From the IMG/VR virus record IMGVR_UViG_3300042991_000201, positions 1 to 64,000 of that record: DNA of 64,000 bases. One strand, written 5' to 3'. Under the pieces are notes generated by a model that was given only the letters and a program-made list of their open reading frames with translations, had not been told where the DNA came from and did no database searches. Made by a program: the position numbers and the translations under genes. This DNA is from a virus. The first letter of the stretch is position 1. Every line of letters starts with the position of its first letter. Below, piece after piece: positions 16,201-24,231 of the stretch.

Positions 16201-16827
16201 CGTGGTGGCATTCTGTATCCAACGAAGTGGGCTTATTTGTCCACCAAGAGACATATTCAAGACCCACCCATACTCAAATAGAAGGGTATCAAGGAGGTCT
16301 TTACATAAATCGTTAGGATCAGGTGGAGTGAATGCTTCTATAACATCGCTGATAACTATATTAGAGTCAATCTGACTGTCAGACAATCCACACAGATAAC
16401 ATAATTGGTGAACTATGGATTGAGTCTTATTAGCAGGATTCATTATCTGATAATTCCTATAACAAATATCACCAGCGGCTTTGTCCAAGAGAGTCAATTC
16501 ATCTACAGCCTCTACATTGAAAAAAGTGTTGTCCAATATGCCATTATAGGTACGAGATTTAGTTGGGGGAATTCGACCATAGAATATAACATTGAACCCT
16601 ACATCGAGAACTTCTGTTATATGCACTATAACTTCTTTTTCATTATAGTGTAATAGTGGGAAGATTACTGAATCATATATAAGAGAGAAAGAAGCAGTGT
16701 TCTGTGCAAAATGCCAATTATCAGAGAAAGCCCTTGTGGAGATTTGCAGGGTATCGTATTTAACATACGAGGAAACATCACGGAATCCAGAGCCATCTTG
16801 AAAATCCAGATATACTTTGCGGTACAT
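13231..16827 (-). CDS. Tail-tip / tail-associated host-specificity protein
   Basis: 1198 residues, start with GGAGG eight bases upstream. The N-terminal 400 residues resemble baseplate hub/tail-associated proteins (VYLDFQDGSGFRDVSSYVKY...). The middle (about 500-620) holds Ig/fibronectin-like strands. Residues about 770-1080 contain repeated beta-blades with SFAHLHDNHFVMAYKN-type motifs. The C-terminal 90 residues (GSWIKYSDGTMECWKTI...) look like the distal receptor-binding domain of many tail fibres. The C-terminal third is clearly GC-richer than the N-terminal part, indicating exchange of the receptor-binding end. It follows the tape measure and lipase genes. Confidence 0.8.
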   Translation of the reverse strand: MYRKVYLDFQDGSGFRDVSSYVKYDTLQISTRAFSDNWHFAQNTASFSLIYDSVIFPLLHYNEKEVIVHITEVLDVGFNVIFYGRIPPTKSRTYNGILDNTFFNVEAVDELTLLDKAAGDICYRNYQIMNPANKTQSIVHQLCYLCGLSDSQIDSNIVISDVIEAFTPPDPNDLCKDLLDTLLFEYGWVLNMSLGGQISPLRWIQNATTTFEFNETNIIQQIDIGDTLKSYDGAEVIYYELGAAVTTEGNNEMLLYRDGELPYASDGSFAGYPIPNGFSYPPETNVIDETTGLNQIVYQEYDDNAVKYWTNKAIVDKLDYNYKAFSSDFSAIVATSEHRVDWRGDAGLTLTKSVFENRRAELVVNNPTAGYLSLYYLNVYGKVLYKTAERKAIVKNVTTAEDLDKYVSTFIFSKTIADVLAIKLAAQHLINSTQYGFISEENRPVGEFVRVLLGDGTDQVSIVTEKAWNESTEQYRYRVRAYSEDMGTLTAQTFSANPVAPVPEVIAISVAQSDINVSANVDGSSPILTNAYFDVSILRDGVDDTPGWSITVSVNGISGSFGTGEFANRWTVSAFASDATLTGSVQFTASRAGFADRIALRRVSKLITTGGVTASTAPSYKGRYDHAHPASPNLGDWWTVYHTDDTAPQRGVWWNNDWTYERITTASSTSIQAKFVEALTDVAWAESNSYGVAADYGIATLFQTLGVVTAFVNELFAQSIVVPNGGRIQYETGSGVQKRAVRLHDEKIDWVDIPDTVPASNEQLRARIGRLGVGAILYDGDHLAKCDLSPELSIILATGAGPHPHPAIIFLNDGSFLIAYSLSNKLLEYRSATGSTVTIDTLGSPMAQGHCPKYFSRNNGDRMLVYEVVSDPTYGTAIISTKWDGSGYTSRQKVASIIANDENVALFETPDNRLFAMWEYIDGANKKLKINQYNHFVADNWDATPIADVMTVGTSTMSASISFAHLHDNHFVMAYKNSNAKLATIKIYMDIGSSGFYGPSVETSYYINQPCVTVDVSDNIQIYFNHDSTGDLGWVDYTGAEKSTYNTIDASDVNAQPNAVQTTNGEIAIVYLKIAGVVYSIRLAVLQRYAQIGAGIIESGSNTNGSWIKYSDGTMECWKTINACVGGGVSTAVTLPVTFIFDGSYGVSDNSIGIGKSQVPSNGTGGYFDVWMQVNGYTLVYRSQYAQAAYIHVIGRWK

Positions 16828-16860
16828 TCCTATGTCCTCCTATGGGGTCTACGTTATAGA

Positions 16861-16889
16861 AAATAAACTAGAATATACCGCTCTGTCAA
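16861..16889 (-). promoter_or_regulatory. Weak sigma70-like promoter upstream of tail-tip gene
   Basis: Minus-strand TTGACA (16889-16884) is perfect, but the -10 at 17-bp spacing is TTATTT, a poor match. It lies between the lipase and tail-tip genes. Confidence 0.4.
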
Positions 16890-16893
16890 GACC

Positions 16894-17646
16894 CTAGAGT
16901 ATTATAAATGTAAATACAATAAGAGATAGTACAATAGCAATGCCAAGATATATTCGTTTGAATATCTTGACAGCTATGGGATATAAATAATTGTTCTCTG
17001 CTGATTCAACTCTCGCATTGTCTAGGAACCCTCTATATGCTTCAGTATCATGGGCATACACAAGAGAAGACATTGGCAATAGAGAAGTCTTACCCTTCTT
17101 TATTGCTGGAACTATATGTGTATACAGCATCCAGACTGGCGCCAATTTTGGCACTATATCGTTTCCATTAACAAGACGCACAATGCCAGCACACCGTTGT
17201 TTAACTAACCTAGAACCAAGCAAGCCAAATACTCTTGGAGAACCTGTAACAAGACACGATACTGGAACGGTGACTGTACCTATCTCTTTCAGATACGCCA
17301 TATCCTCATAACACAGAGTTGCTATAGCGGCTCCGAGAGAATGGCCTGAGATATGAATTGAATCAAACTCTGATTTACGAGTAGATACAAACAAAAGAAT
17401 ATCATCTCGACAAATTTTATATATTTTCAGAAATCCAGCATGGACGAAGAATGTGCGTTTCATCTGTTTATATGGCTTTTTCCAGAACATAAAATTGTGA
17501 ATCCAGTCTTTCGCAGACACAGAACCTAGGAACCCTATATAGAGAGTACGGTCTTTAATCCCTATAGACAATTCCACATCTTTAGAAGGGTCTATTGTCT
17601 TGTAGGGGAAAGTGGGATTAAAGCATAAATCAATTTCTTTTTGCAT
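16894..17646 (-). CDS. Class 3 lipase-like alpha/beta hydrolase with C-terminal membrane anchor
   Basis: 250 residues. ISGHSLGAAIATL near residue 98 is the lipase nucleophile elbow (GxSxG). VTGSPRVFG near 134 and VNGNDIVPKLAP near 157 match the Lipase_3 region with its Asp. YAHDTEAY near 199 supplies the catalytic His. A single membrane span (IYLGIAIVLSLIVFTFIIL) ends the protein. It should cleave lipid or other acyl esters. A phage protein of this type could act on the outer membrane during lysis or entry; that is inference. GGAG nine bases upstream; the ATG abuts the upstream stop. Confidence 0.85.
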   Translation of the reverse strand: MQKEIDLCFNPTFPYKTIDPSKDVELSIGIKDRTLYIGFLGSVSAKDWIHNFMFWKKPYKQMKRTFFVHAGFLKIYKICRDDILLFVSTRKSEFDSIHISGHSLGAAIATLCYEDMAYLKEIGTVTVPVSCLVTGSPRVFGLLGSRLVKQRCAGIVRLVNGNDIVPKLAPVWMLYTHIVPAIKKGKTSLLPMSSLVYAHDTEAYRGFLDNARVESAENNYLYPIAVKIFKRIYLGIAIVLSLIVFTFIIL

Positions 17647-17781
17647 TTATACAGTCTCCAATTCATTTAGTGTCAGACGAGCTTCTTCCCTTTTAGTCAA
17701 TTTATCAACATACTTCCCAAGCAAAGCTATGATGTTTCTCCTATACACTATAACTTCGCTTATCTGTACACTATCAGCCAT
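17647..17781 (-). CDS. 44-residue small protein
   Basis: Lies exactly between the tape measure and lipase genes, with AAAGGAG ten bases before its ATG and its TAA adjacent to the lipase ATG. Begins MADSVQISEVIVYRRNI and is helical and charged. Possibly a short tail assembly factor; no family recognised. Confidence 0.55.
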   Translation of the reverse strand: MADSVQISEVIVYRRNIIALLGKYVDKLTKREEARLTLNELETV

Positions 17782-17796
17782 ATTAGTGTGTCTCCT

Positions 17797-20700
17797 TTAT
17801 ACCGTGAGTAATCCACGGCTCCTTTGGGTATGTATGCGCTTTGCTATTGCGGATGCAAGATCGTTTTCAGCTGTGACGGAACCCGAAACTTGCACGGTTA
17901 TATAAGTATCACCGGAAGAAGTGTTTGCACCCTTTCCAGACAGGGTTAATTCTCCACCACGGATACCTTCAGCAAAAGTCTTGGGGATGATAGCTTCACC
18001 TTTATGTACCATACCCATCTGATCTGCTTTTATGTTTGGAGAACCTACATCCCACCAACCAAAAAGATCACCAAGACCACCACCAATAGCTCCGATAGCC
18101 CCACCAACTGCGGCACCAATGGCGGTACCAACTATGGGGATAAACGAACCTATACCTGCACCTATAGCCGCACCAGCAAGTCCACCAGAGGCGGCATCTG
18201 ATAACATACTTGTAGTATCTGGAGCTACAGTAGTATTCGATATTGGTTCCGGTACCGGAGAAGGTACGGGTGTTACATAAGGAACCTGTTGGTTTGTGGA
18301 CACAAGGCCAAGTCCAGATAATAGTGTTATTTTTTCTGCATCAGTCAATTCAGTATTACCCATTATTTTTTGTGCGTCAAGGAGAGCATCGAGTCTAAGA
18401 GCAATAGCACCTTGATCCCCAAGCGCAGCAAGCTGTTTATCCGCAATGTTTACCAAATCATCATCAGCAGAACGACGAGTAGCATTCGCGGCATCGACCA
18501 TAGCCCCATATTGAGTACCAGATATAGCACCGACTTCATATAAATCTTGAGCAGACTGTATCTGTGCGTCTGCAAGATCATCGAGGGTCTTTATGAGAAA
18601 TGCAATGGTGGAATTGAGAGCGTCTGTCAATCCTGTTGCACGTAACTCTTCTACTTTTTTAGACAATTCTTGATTATAAGCTTCTTCCGATGTGAGTAAG
18701 TGGTTCAATGTGGCAATTAGTCGTATATGAGTTCCTAGATATGTATTGAGAAATTTAAAGACTGCATTCATCGCGCCTATAAGTCCGTTTAATATATCAA
18801 TTATAACATTACCAATAGGTACCAATACTTTATCACTTAGCCATATAAATACTGTACTAAATATCTTAACAACTCCTGTGACCAACTTCATTACACCAGC
18901 AAATATTTGCATAACGATGCCTAGTAATGTAAATACCGGGAGCAATATCTGTGCTATAGTATCTCCCATTTCCATAAGAGCAGAAACGAATCCCGAGAAT
19001 ACTGTATTCAAAACAGGCTCTAATAAAGCTCTCATGCCTTCAAAGATAGTCCCTATAAAGTTTAGAGATTTGGATACATTCTCTATAGATGATAGGAATT
19101 GAGCGGCGCTCGCGGCGATCATAGTTAAAGGATTAGCCTTCATAGCTAGTTTACCCACATCCGTACCGGACATTTCGATCCCCATAGTAGCCCCAGCACC
19201 TGACAACCCACCCTTACCCGCGGTAGCCTTTAACCCTGCTAACTTAGCGGCACTGCCATTTTTCATGTCCTCATATCGCATCTTAGCTACATCCTTATAG
19301 TATTTTTTATCTATAGCCGTAAGAGCATTAGCTAACTGTTCTGCTGATATAATTTTAGCTTTATTTTTATCAAATGCATCAACAATATCTTTGTCACGTT
19401 GTAGGGCTATATCATCATACGCGGATTCTGTAGCCTTTACCATTAGATCAAGGTCAAACCACTGATCCAGTTTTACATGGTCTTCAGCGGCACCTTTATC
19501 TAGGAAACTAGAAGCCTCATTCATCAATTTAACAAGCTCTGCCTTCAATGCGGCTTTATCTGCTTTATTTGGAAATAATAACTGTATAGCAGAGAATGCG
19601 GTCTGTAGCTTATCAAACCTTTCCTGATAAACCCTAGCATAAGCATTCTCCACAATATCCGCTGTAGCACCAGCGGCTTTAAGTGCTTGAGGTAGTGTTG
19701 TTTGAGGTAGAGTCCCTTCCATAGCAGATACATACTGTTTAGCACTTGGTTCTACCGAACCCCCAACAGTAGCAGGGTCCACACCAAGTGCTGTCAATGT
19801 CTTGGAAAATTCACGCTTGTCTATGAACTCTATGTACTTCTCAAGCATACCAGCTTGAACAGCGGCCATTCTCTTAGCTTCAGCCGTAGCGCGTTCTTGG
19901 TATGACAACGCTCTCTGTGACAATCGCAATGCATCGGCTTTTGCTTTAATGTCATACCCAGCTTGTAAGGCTATCTCTGCTGTTATAAATTTGTTCTCAT
20001 ACAATATCTTAGCTACTACATCAGAAGTAGTTTTATATATGCTAGCATACGCTGTTATGTCTCTTAGTTGTTCTTTTGAGGACATGCCAGACATTGAAGT
20101 CCCTAGTCCTTCAAATCGAGCTGATTCTTTTTCAAGAATAGTCTTAGAAAGTCCTTCCTGACTTCCCCTAGCTTTAGCTAATTCTGCCGCCTGACCTTGT
20201 ATTGCTTTAGTTACTAAATATACACTTCCAGCGATACCAGCAAACGTAACACCGAGTGTTAAAATAATCCCACCAGCAGAAGTGGCAAAAAAAGCACCCA
20301 ACTGCCCAAAGGCAGTAGTAAGCGAAGATACTCCCGTAGCCATTGTTATAAATTTTCCAGTAGCTAGTGCTGCACCAAAGGCCATAACTCCATCTGCCGC
20401 CATAAACAGTGCTTTAGGGATTCCCATGAGAGCTTTTGCACCCATTATAGCTATAAATATGGGAATCAACTTAGTGAGTATGGGGGTAATCTTTATAAGA
20501 CCTATACCTAATTGCAAAGCACCTTCAGCCACTTTACCCATAGTAGCACCCATATCTGCAATATACTCTTGGATATCAGCTTGCCCAAGAATAGTAGTTA
20601 AACTTTCAATGCCTTTTTTCAGTCCATCAAACAGGGACGCTGTAAAAACACCACTACTCTTTTCAGCTATGTCTTTCAACATAGACAATTTACCACTGAA

Positions 20701-21402
20701 AGTTTTCATATACTCATCCAGTAATCCACCAAAACGTCCACCTTCACTGGTCATATTCTTAAATGCCTGTTCTACTTCCTTGAATCCAACTTTACCTTCT
20801 TCTGTCAATTTCTTGAGTGCTTTCTGATCTACACCCATTACCTTTGCTAACTCTTCATATATCGGAATACCACGCATACCAAACTGCATCAAGTCACGAG
20901 TGTATGCCCTGCCCTGTGATTTTAGTGTTCCATATACATAAGATATATCGTCAAGCGAATGGCCTGTAGCTTTTGCCACAGTACCAAGTGTTTTCATTGT
21001 TGGAACTAATTCTTCAGCCGCAAAACCATAAGCCATAAGTTGTTTAGAAGCACTTACAGTTTCTTTGAAGGTTAGTGGAGAGTTTACTGCAAATTTATAT
21101 AATTCATCTAACTTAGCTTTTGCCAAGTCAGCAGATTTCATCATCACGGTAAACGCCATAGTCTGCTCTTCTACGAATCTATTGAAGTTTACGCCGCTGG
21201 TGATTGCTTTGCTTGCCATTTGAATTCCCTTGGCAAGACCGAGATAGGAAACCGCCATTCTAGCTAGATTCCTCTCTGTAGAGGAACCTGCCTTAGACAT
21301 CTCCTTCTCGGTCGTCATGCCAAAAGAACGCATCAACCTTTCAGCTTGTGCAGTACCTTGAACTTCAACCTTTAGAACCGCCTTTTCTTGTGTCATGCCC
21401 AT
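17797..21402 (-). CDS. Tail tape measure protein
   Basis: 1201 residues. The N-terminal third is the conserved phage tape-measure domain (FVEEQTMAFTVMMKSADLAK..., SLDDISYVYGTLKSQGRAYTRDL). The middle holds several hydrophobic helices and a long helical coil. A Gly/Ala-rich hydrophobic segment near 1090-1125 resembles the membrane-active part. The C-terminus has the common WWDVGSPNIKADQMGMVHKGEAIIPKTF motif. It sets tail length and helps DNA pass the membrane. Its start overlaps the end of the frameshifted chaperone. By the usual 0.15 nm per residue, a tail near 180 nm would be expected. Confidence 0.95.
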   Translation of the reverse strand: MGMTQEKAVLKVEVQGTAQAERLMRSFGMTTEKEMSKAGSSTERNLARMAVSYLGLAKGIQMASKAITSGVNFNRFVEEQTMAFTVMMKSADLAKAKLDELYKFAVNSPLTFKETVSASKQLMAYGFAAEELVPTMKTLGTVAKATGHSLDDISYVYGTLKSQGRAYTRDLMQFGMRGIPIYEELAKVMGVDQKALKKLTEEGKVGFKEVEQAFKNMTSEGGRFGGLLDEYMKTFSGKLSMLKDIAEKSSGVFTASLFDGLKKGIESLTTILGQADIQEYIADMGATMGKVAEGALQLGIGLIKITPILTKLIPIFIAIMGAKALMGIPKALFMAADGVMAFGAALATGKFITMATGVSSLTTAFGQLGAFFATSAGGIILTLGVTFAGIAGSVYLVTKAIQGQAAELAKARGSQEGLSKTILEKESARFEGLGTSMSGMSSKEQLRDITAYASIYKTTSDVVAKILYENKFITAEIALQAGYDIKAKADALRLSQRALSYQERATAEAKRMAAVQAGMLEKYIEFIDKREFSKTLTALGVDPATVGGSVEPSAKQYVSAMEGTLPQTTLPQALKAAGATADIVENAYARVYQERFDKLQTAFSAIQLLFPNKADKAALKAELVKLMNEASSFLDKGAAEDHVKLDQWFDLDLMVKATESAYDDIALQRDKDIVDAFDKNKAKIISAEQLANALTAIDKKYYKDVAKMRYEDMKNGSAAKLAGLKATAGKGGLSGAGATMGIEMSGTDVGKLAMKANPLTMIAASAAQFLSSIENVSKSLNFIGTIFEGMRALLEPVLNTVFSGFVSALMEMGDTIAQILLPVFTLLGIVMQIFAGVMKLVTGVVKIFSTVFIWLSDKVLVPIGNVIIDILNGLIGAMNAVFKFLNTYLGTHIRLIATLNHLLTSEEAYNQELSKKVEELRATGLTDALNSTIAFLIKTLDDLADAQIQSAQDLYEVGAISGTQYGAMVDAANATRRSADDDLVNIADKQLAALGDQGAIALRLDALLDAQKIMGNTELTDAEKITLLSGLGLVSTNQQVPYVTPVPSPVPEPISNTTVAPDTTSMLSDAASGGLAGAAIGAGIGSFIPIVGTAIGAAVGGAIGAIGGGLGDLFGWWDVGSPNIKADQMGMVHKGEAIIPKTFAEGIRGGELTLSGKGANTSSGDTYITVQVSGSVTAENDLASAIAKRIHTQRSRGLLTV

Positions 21403-22098
21403 GTTTTTCCAAAGCCTCCTGTTCTATCGCTTTAGCTTCCAGTTCAAGGGCAGTAATGGCATCAAGCACATCACACGGTTCATTCGCCCAGCCTTGTCCA
21501 TTCGGCAATCCCCACAGCTTAGTATAATTGTAGTATTCAAGTGCTACAATAAACTCTGGATTTTCTAAATATGTTTTTACATCTTTTCGTAATACAATCG
21601 TCGTCTCATCGTTAAACTTTCTTGCATATACAGGAACATCACCTTTGTCCTTCCTGTACTTTTCATTAGAGCGCCTACCATCATAAAGAAGATGATAGGC
21701 AATTCTTAGTTTTTTTCGTTCACCTTACCGTTCAAGACTTCATTCAGGAACGTAAAGATTTCTTCTACAAGAGCATCGAATTCCACAGAAGCACTGAAAA
21801 GTTGTTCAACCGTAACAATCTTTTTCTCTTCAACCTTGCCATCTGCCTCTTCAATAGCGTATGAAAGATTCTCAATGCCTGTGACAAGCTCTTTGAGTAG
21901 TTTCACACGATCAATGGCAATGCTAATTTGCGGCTTACCATCGATGTAATCAATCTGCCTCGGGAAGAGCTTTTCCTTCATGGAGATAGTTGGGGCCTTG
22001 TATTTAACCCTTATCTGCTCTCCAGAAGGAAGGTCTTTGTTGTCATCAAACTCAGGTACAAAAATACGATTGCTAGAAACGGAAAGAATCTTCATCAT
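21365..22098 (-). CDS. Tail assembly chaperone frameshift product (G-GT type)
   Basis: Ribosomes shifting -1 at A_AAA_AAC (21715-21709) avoid the TAA that follows immediately. They continue through an open frame of 114 further codons (LRIAYHLLYDGRRSNEKYRK...) to TGA at 21365, giving a 244-residue protein. The extension has no start codon of its own and fills the gap to the tape measure gene, overlapping its start by 38 bp. This is the conserved layout of the phage tail chaperone pair, in which the long form binds the tape measure protein and the short form recruits tube protein. Confidence 0.88.
21673..21715 (-). promoter_or_regulatory. -1 ribosomal frameshift signal
   Basis: Three elements in order on the minus strand: the slippery heptamer A_AAA_AAC (21715-21709), an 8-base spacer that includes the zero-frame stop TAA, and a stem-loop of 10 bp with an 8-base loop (21700-21691 pairs with 21682-21673, two G-U pairs). 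Spacing and heptamer are textbook for efficient -1 shifting. Confidence 0.88.
21706..22098 (-). CDS. Tail assembly chaperone, short form
   Basis: 130 residues lying between the tail tube and tape measure genes, as gpG-type chaperones do. It is acidic and helical toward the end (VEQLFSASVEFDALVEEIFTFLNEVLNG). Start with GGAGATACCACT upstream. It ends NEKN at the frameshift site. It keeps tail tube protein and tape measure competent for assembly and is absent from the finished virion, as known for this family. Confidence 0.85.
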   Translation of the reverse strand: MMKILSVSSNRIFVPEFDDNKDLPSGEQIRVKYKAPTISMKEKLFPRQIDYIDGKPQISIAIDRVKLLKELVTGIENLSYAIEEADGKVEEKKIVTVEQLFSASVEFDALVEEIFTFLNEVLNGKVNEKN

Positions 22099-22141
22099 AG
22101 TGGTATCTCCTATCTATGTATTGTTGTGACTATAGCCGATA

Positions 22142-22795
22142 TTAGTTAGCTATAACGTAAACGATTGGGTCAGCGCCAATAAAACGCAGACCCGATTCCC
22201 ATGCCTGAGCAGAACCCATATCGGCACCGAGAGAGTAGCCAAAGAGTTCAACTTCACCGAAGAGGAATACTGCGTCTTCACCTGTGGTGACATCATCATC
22301 CTGAAGCATGGCTTTGATATAGTAGGAATCACCGGCTACAGTGTTCATAATGGCATCGGCAGTACTGAGTTTGTCACCAGTAACTACACGAAGGAATCTA
22401 TTCAGGAGAGAGCCCGCCTTCTTCATCTCGGATACCATGTTGATACCACGAACAGTCCCAGAAAGGTCTGTCTTGCCCTTACGATACTTCTTTACACCAT
22501 CTACAAGAACGGTTACTTCTATCTCATCCGCACTGAACTGCATGTCGAAAGAAGAACAATCTGCGACAGTGGTGAAAGTAGCAAGAGCGCCAGAATTGGT
22601 AGCGGAGAAGGTAACAGTTCCGTCACCCTGCCAGAGATCACCAACAATATATCCAGCGGGGAATACAGTGTCTCCAGTTTTAATTGCGATCTTGTACCAA
22701 GCTCCAGCGACTGCGGTACCTGTAGTGAGAGGAGCGGCAAAAGACGCCTTTGCCAACGATGCGTCTGATCCAACCAATTTATCAAGTCGTGCCAT
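22142..22795 (-). CDS. Major tail (tube) protein
   Basis: 217 residues, beta-rich, with FDMQFSADEIEVTVLVDGVKKYRKGKTDLSGTVRG in the middle, a pattern of tail tube monomers in which a long loop contacts the next ring. It is directly upstream of the chaperone pair and downstream of the head-tail completion genes, the standard place of the tube gene. AGGAGG precedes the ATG. Confidence 0.85.
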   Translation of the reverse strand: MARLDKLVGSDASLAKASFAAPLTTGTAVAGAWYKIAIKTGDTVFPAGYIVGDLWQGDGTVTFSATNSGALATFTTVADCSSFDMQFSADEIEVTVLVDGVKKYRKGKTDLSGTVRGINMVSEMKKAGSLLNRFLRVVTGDKLSTADAIMNTVAGDSYYIKAMLQDDDVTTGEDAVFLFGEVELFGYSLGADMGSAQAWESGLRFIGADPIVYVIAN

Positions 22796-22851
22796 TTCAT
22801 AGCCTCCTATATAAGATGTAATCTATATATGCTTATACATATATGCCTTTA

Positions 22852-22880
22852 CTTATATAGGAGAATTACTATTTTGTCAA
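22852..22880 (-). promoter_or_regulatory. Sigma70-like promoter for the tail operon
   Basis: Minus strand TTGACA (22880-22875), 17-bp spacer, TATAAG (22857-22852), just upstream of the tail tube gene and downstream of the inserted HNH gene. Confidence 0.72.
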
Positions 22881-22885
22881 GAGGG

Positions 22886-23746
22886 TTAAGTTATATTGTT
22901 ATATTTTTTTGCATTATCTTCCCACCATAAGGGCTGTAAATTAGTATAATGAAAACATTTAAGAATTTGCTCGGGGTCAGATAAATCAAAAGAGGATACA
23001 GGCACTATATGATCGATCTGCCACGCTGATATGCCTCGTCTAGCATTTCCATAATTTTCCCAAGTCATGCCTTCCTTCCACAAAGCTTTTATGTATTCTC
23101 TAAAAAATTCTGCTGAACACCCAACCAACTTATCGTTTTTTGAATGGGGCTTAGTACCAAATAAAATACCACGTACCTTAATTCGTAGTTTATTAGGAAG
23201 TAGAGCTAAAGCGTTGCCTATATGAGAAGCATGTTTCTTTCGACTATACTCCAAATACTGTTCGATGTGTTCCCTGTAATACTCTTTTCCCTTATGCCTA
23301 TAGTAGTCGTGGTTCGCATAATAGTGCCGCTTTTTCCCTTCAAGTAGCATATCTCTATTTTCTTCTCTATACGCCTTATTCTTTTCCTTGTATTCATCTC
23401 CTCCATCTTTAACCCACTTACTTTTGTATGCTCTAGCACAAGTCTTACACCTAAAAGTATGACCCAACTCCTTCCGCTTATCTATCTCGAATTCATCCAA
23501 AGGTTTCTCTTCTCCACATAAAGTGCATACTCTATATCCTTCTTTTGAAGCTATGGGGGAATCTAAAGTATGTCGTTTCACAGTTTCGGTCTTATTCATC
23601 TTTTTTAGATAAGCCAGATGTGCTTTTTCCCTAACACAATCAGAACAAGTCCCTTGTCTACCATCAGATACTGTGCTACAGACATAGAACTCTGTAAGTG
23701 GTTTGACTGCACCACACCGATTGCACCGTTTCATTCCTTCTTCCAT
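22886..23746 (-). CDS. Free-standing HNH homing endonuclease-like protein
   Basis: 286 residues. The N-terminus has repeated zinc ribbons (CNRCGAVK..., CSDC; CTLCGEEK..., CKTC). A basic linker rich in Lys/Arg/Tyr follows. The C-terminal nuclease has QIDHIVPVSSFD near 243 and FHYTNLQPLWWEDNAKK near 263, the H-N-K residues of an HNH active site. It is inserted between the tail terminator and tail tube genes with its own promoter and hairpin upstream, as expected of a selfish homing gene. It is probably dispensable. Confidence 0.85.
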   Translation of the reverse strand: MEEGMKRCNRCGAVKPLTEFYVCSTVSDGRQGTCSDCVREKAHLAYLKKMNKTETVKRHTLDSPIASKEGYRVCTLCGEEKPLDEFEIDKRKELGHTFRCKTCARAYKSKWVKDGGDEYKEKNKAYREENRDMLLEGKKRHYYANHDYYRHKGKEYYREHIEQYLEYSRKKHASHIGNALALLPNKLRIKVRGILFGTKPHSKNDKLVGCSAEFFREYIKALWKEGMTWENYGNARRGISAWQIDHIVPVSSFDLSDPEQILKCFHYTNLQPLWWEDNAKKYNNIT

Positions 23747-23761
23747 GAACCCTCCAAATAC

Positions 23762-23807
23762 AAAAAAGAGATGCTAAGAATATAGCATCTCTTCTAAAAT
23801 ATGTCAA
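23762..23807 (-). promoter_or_regulatory. Promoter nested in a terminator hairpin
   Basis: Minus strand TTGACA (23807-23802), 17 bp, TATATT (23784-23779). The -10 overlaps the loop of a perfect 9-bp inverted repeat GAGATGCTA / TAGCATCTC (23791-23783 and 23776-23768), which is followed by TTTTTT. The hairpin can end transcripts from the neck genes while the same DNA starts transcription of the HNH gene. Confidence 0.72.
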
Positions 23808-23817
23808 GTGACTCTTG

Positions 23818-24231
23818 TTACGGTTTCTGTAAAGTCTCTATCCAACGTATGCGGCATTCAAACTGGTATCGATATGTACTTATGACACCAGCATAGCTTC
23901 GTATAGACGAACAAGTAATATACAGATCATTTGCATCACCAAGTAATCCCCTGTAATGCTCTAATTCATGTAGAGCTATTTCTGCTATCTCTCGACCTAA
24001 AACCCATTGAGCGGGGCCAGCATCTACAGAGATACGGACGTTGGCAACTTCTTCAATAAGGCCACTAGTTATCTGTGTTCTAGTACCCCCTGAATTTTCT
24101 ATAACTAGCCAAGGCAGTTTGAAGTTCTCAGCAATAGGGGCTTGGACAATAACTATCTTGTTATCACCACCAAGAGGAGTTGTGAGAGCGGCTTGTCCTT
24201 GTAGGTATGTAAGTAAGTCTTTCTCTATCAT
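23818..24231 (-). CDS. Tail terminator / completion protein (DUF3168-like)
   Basis: 137 residues. The N-terminal helix with a short LQGQAALTTPLG loop, the central RISVDAGPAQWVLGREIAEIALHELEH helix and the final RYQFECRIRWIE strand match the alpha/beta fold of tail terminator proteins that cap the tail tube at the neck. TAATG overlap with the gene before. Position between an HK97 gp10-like protein and the tube gene supports the call. Confidence 0.75.
   Translation of the reverse strand: MIEKDLLTYLQGQAALTTPLGGDNKIVIVQAPIAENFKLPWLVIENSGGTRTQITSGLIEEVANVRISVDAGPAQWVLGREIAEIALHELEHYRGLLGDANDLYITCSSIRSYAGVISTYRYQFECRIRWIETLQKP

Noticed and set aside
20282-20827. Long plus-strand open frame inside the tape measure gene
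   Set aside because: It mirrors the Ala/Gly/Ile-rich tape measure codons, has no ribosome site and no neighbours on that strand.
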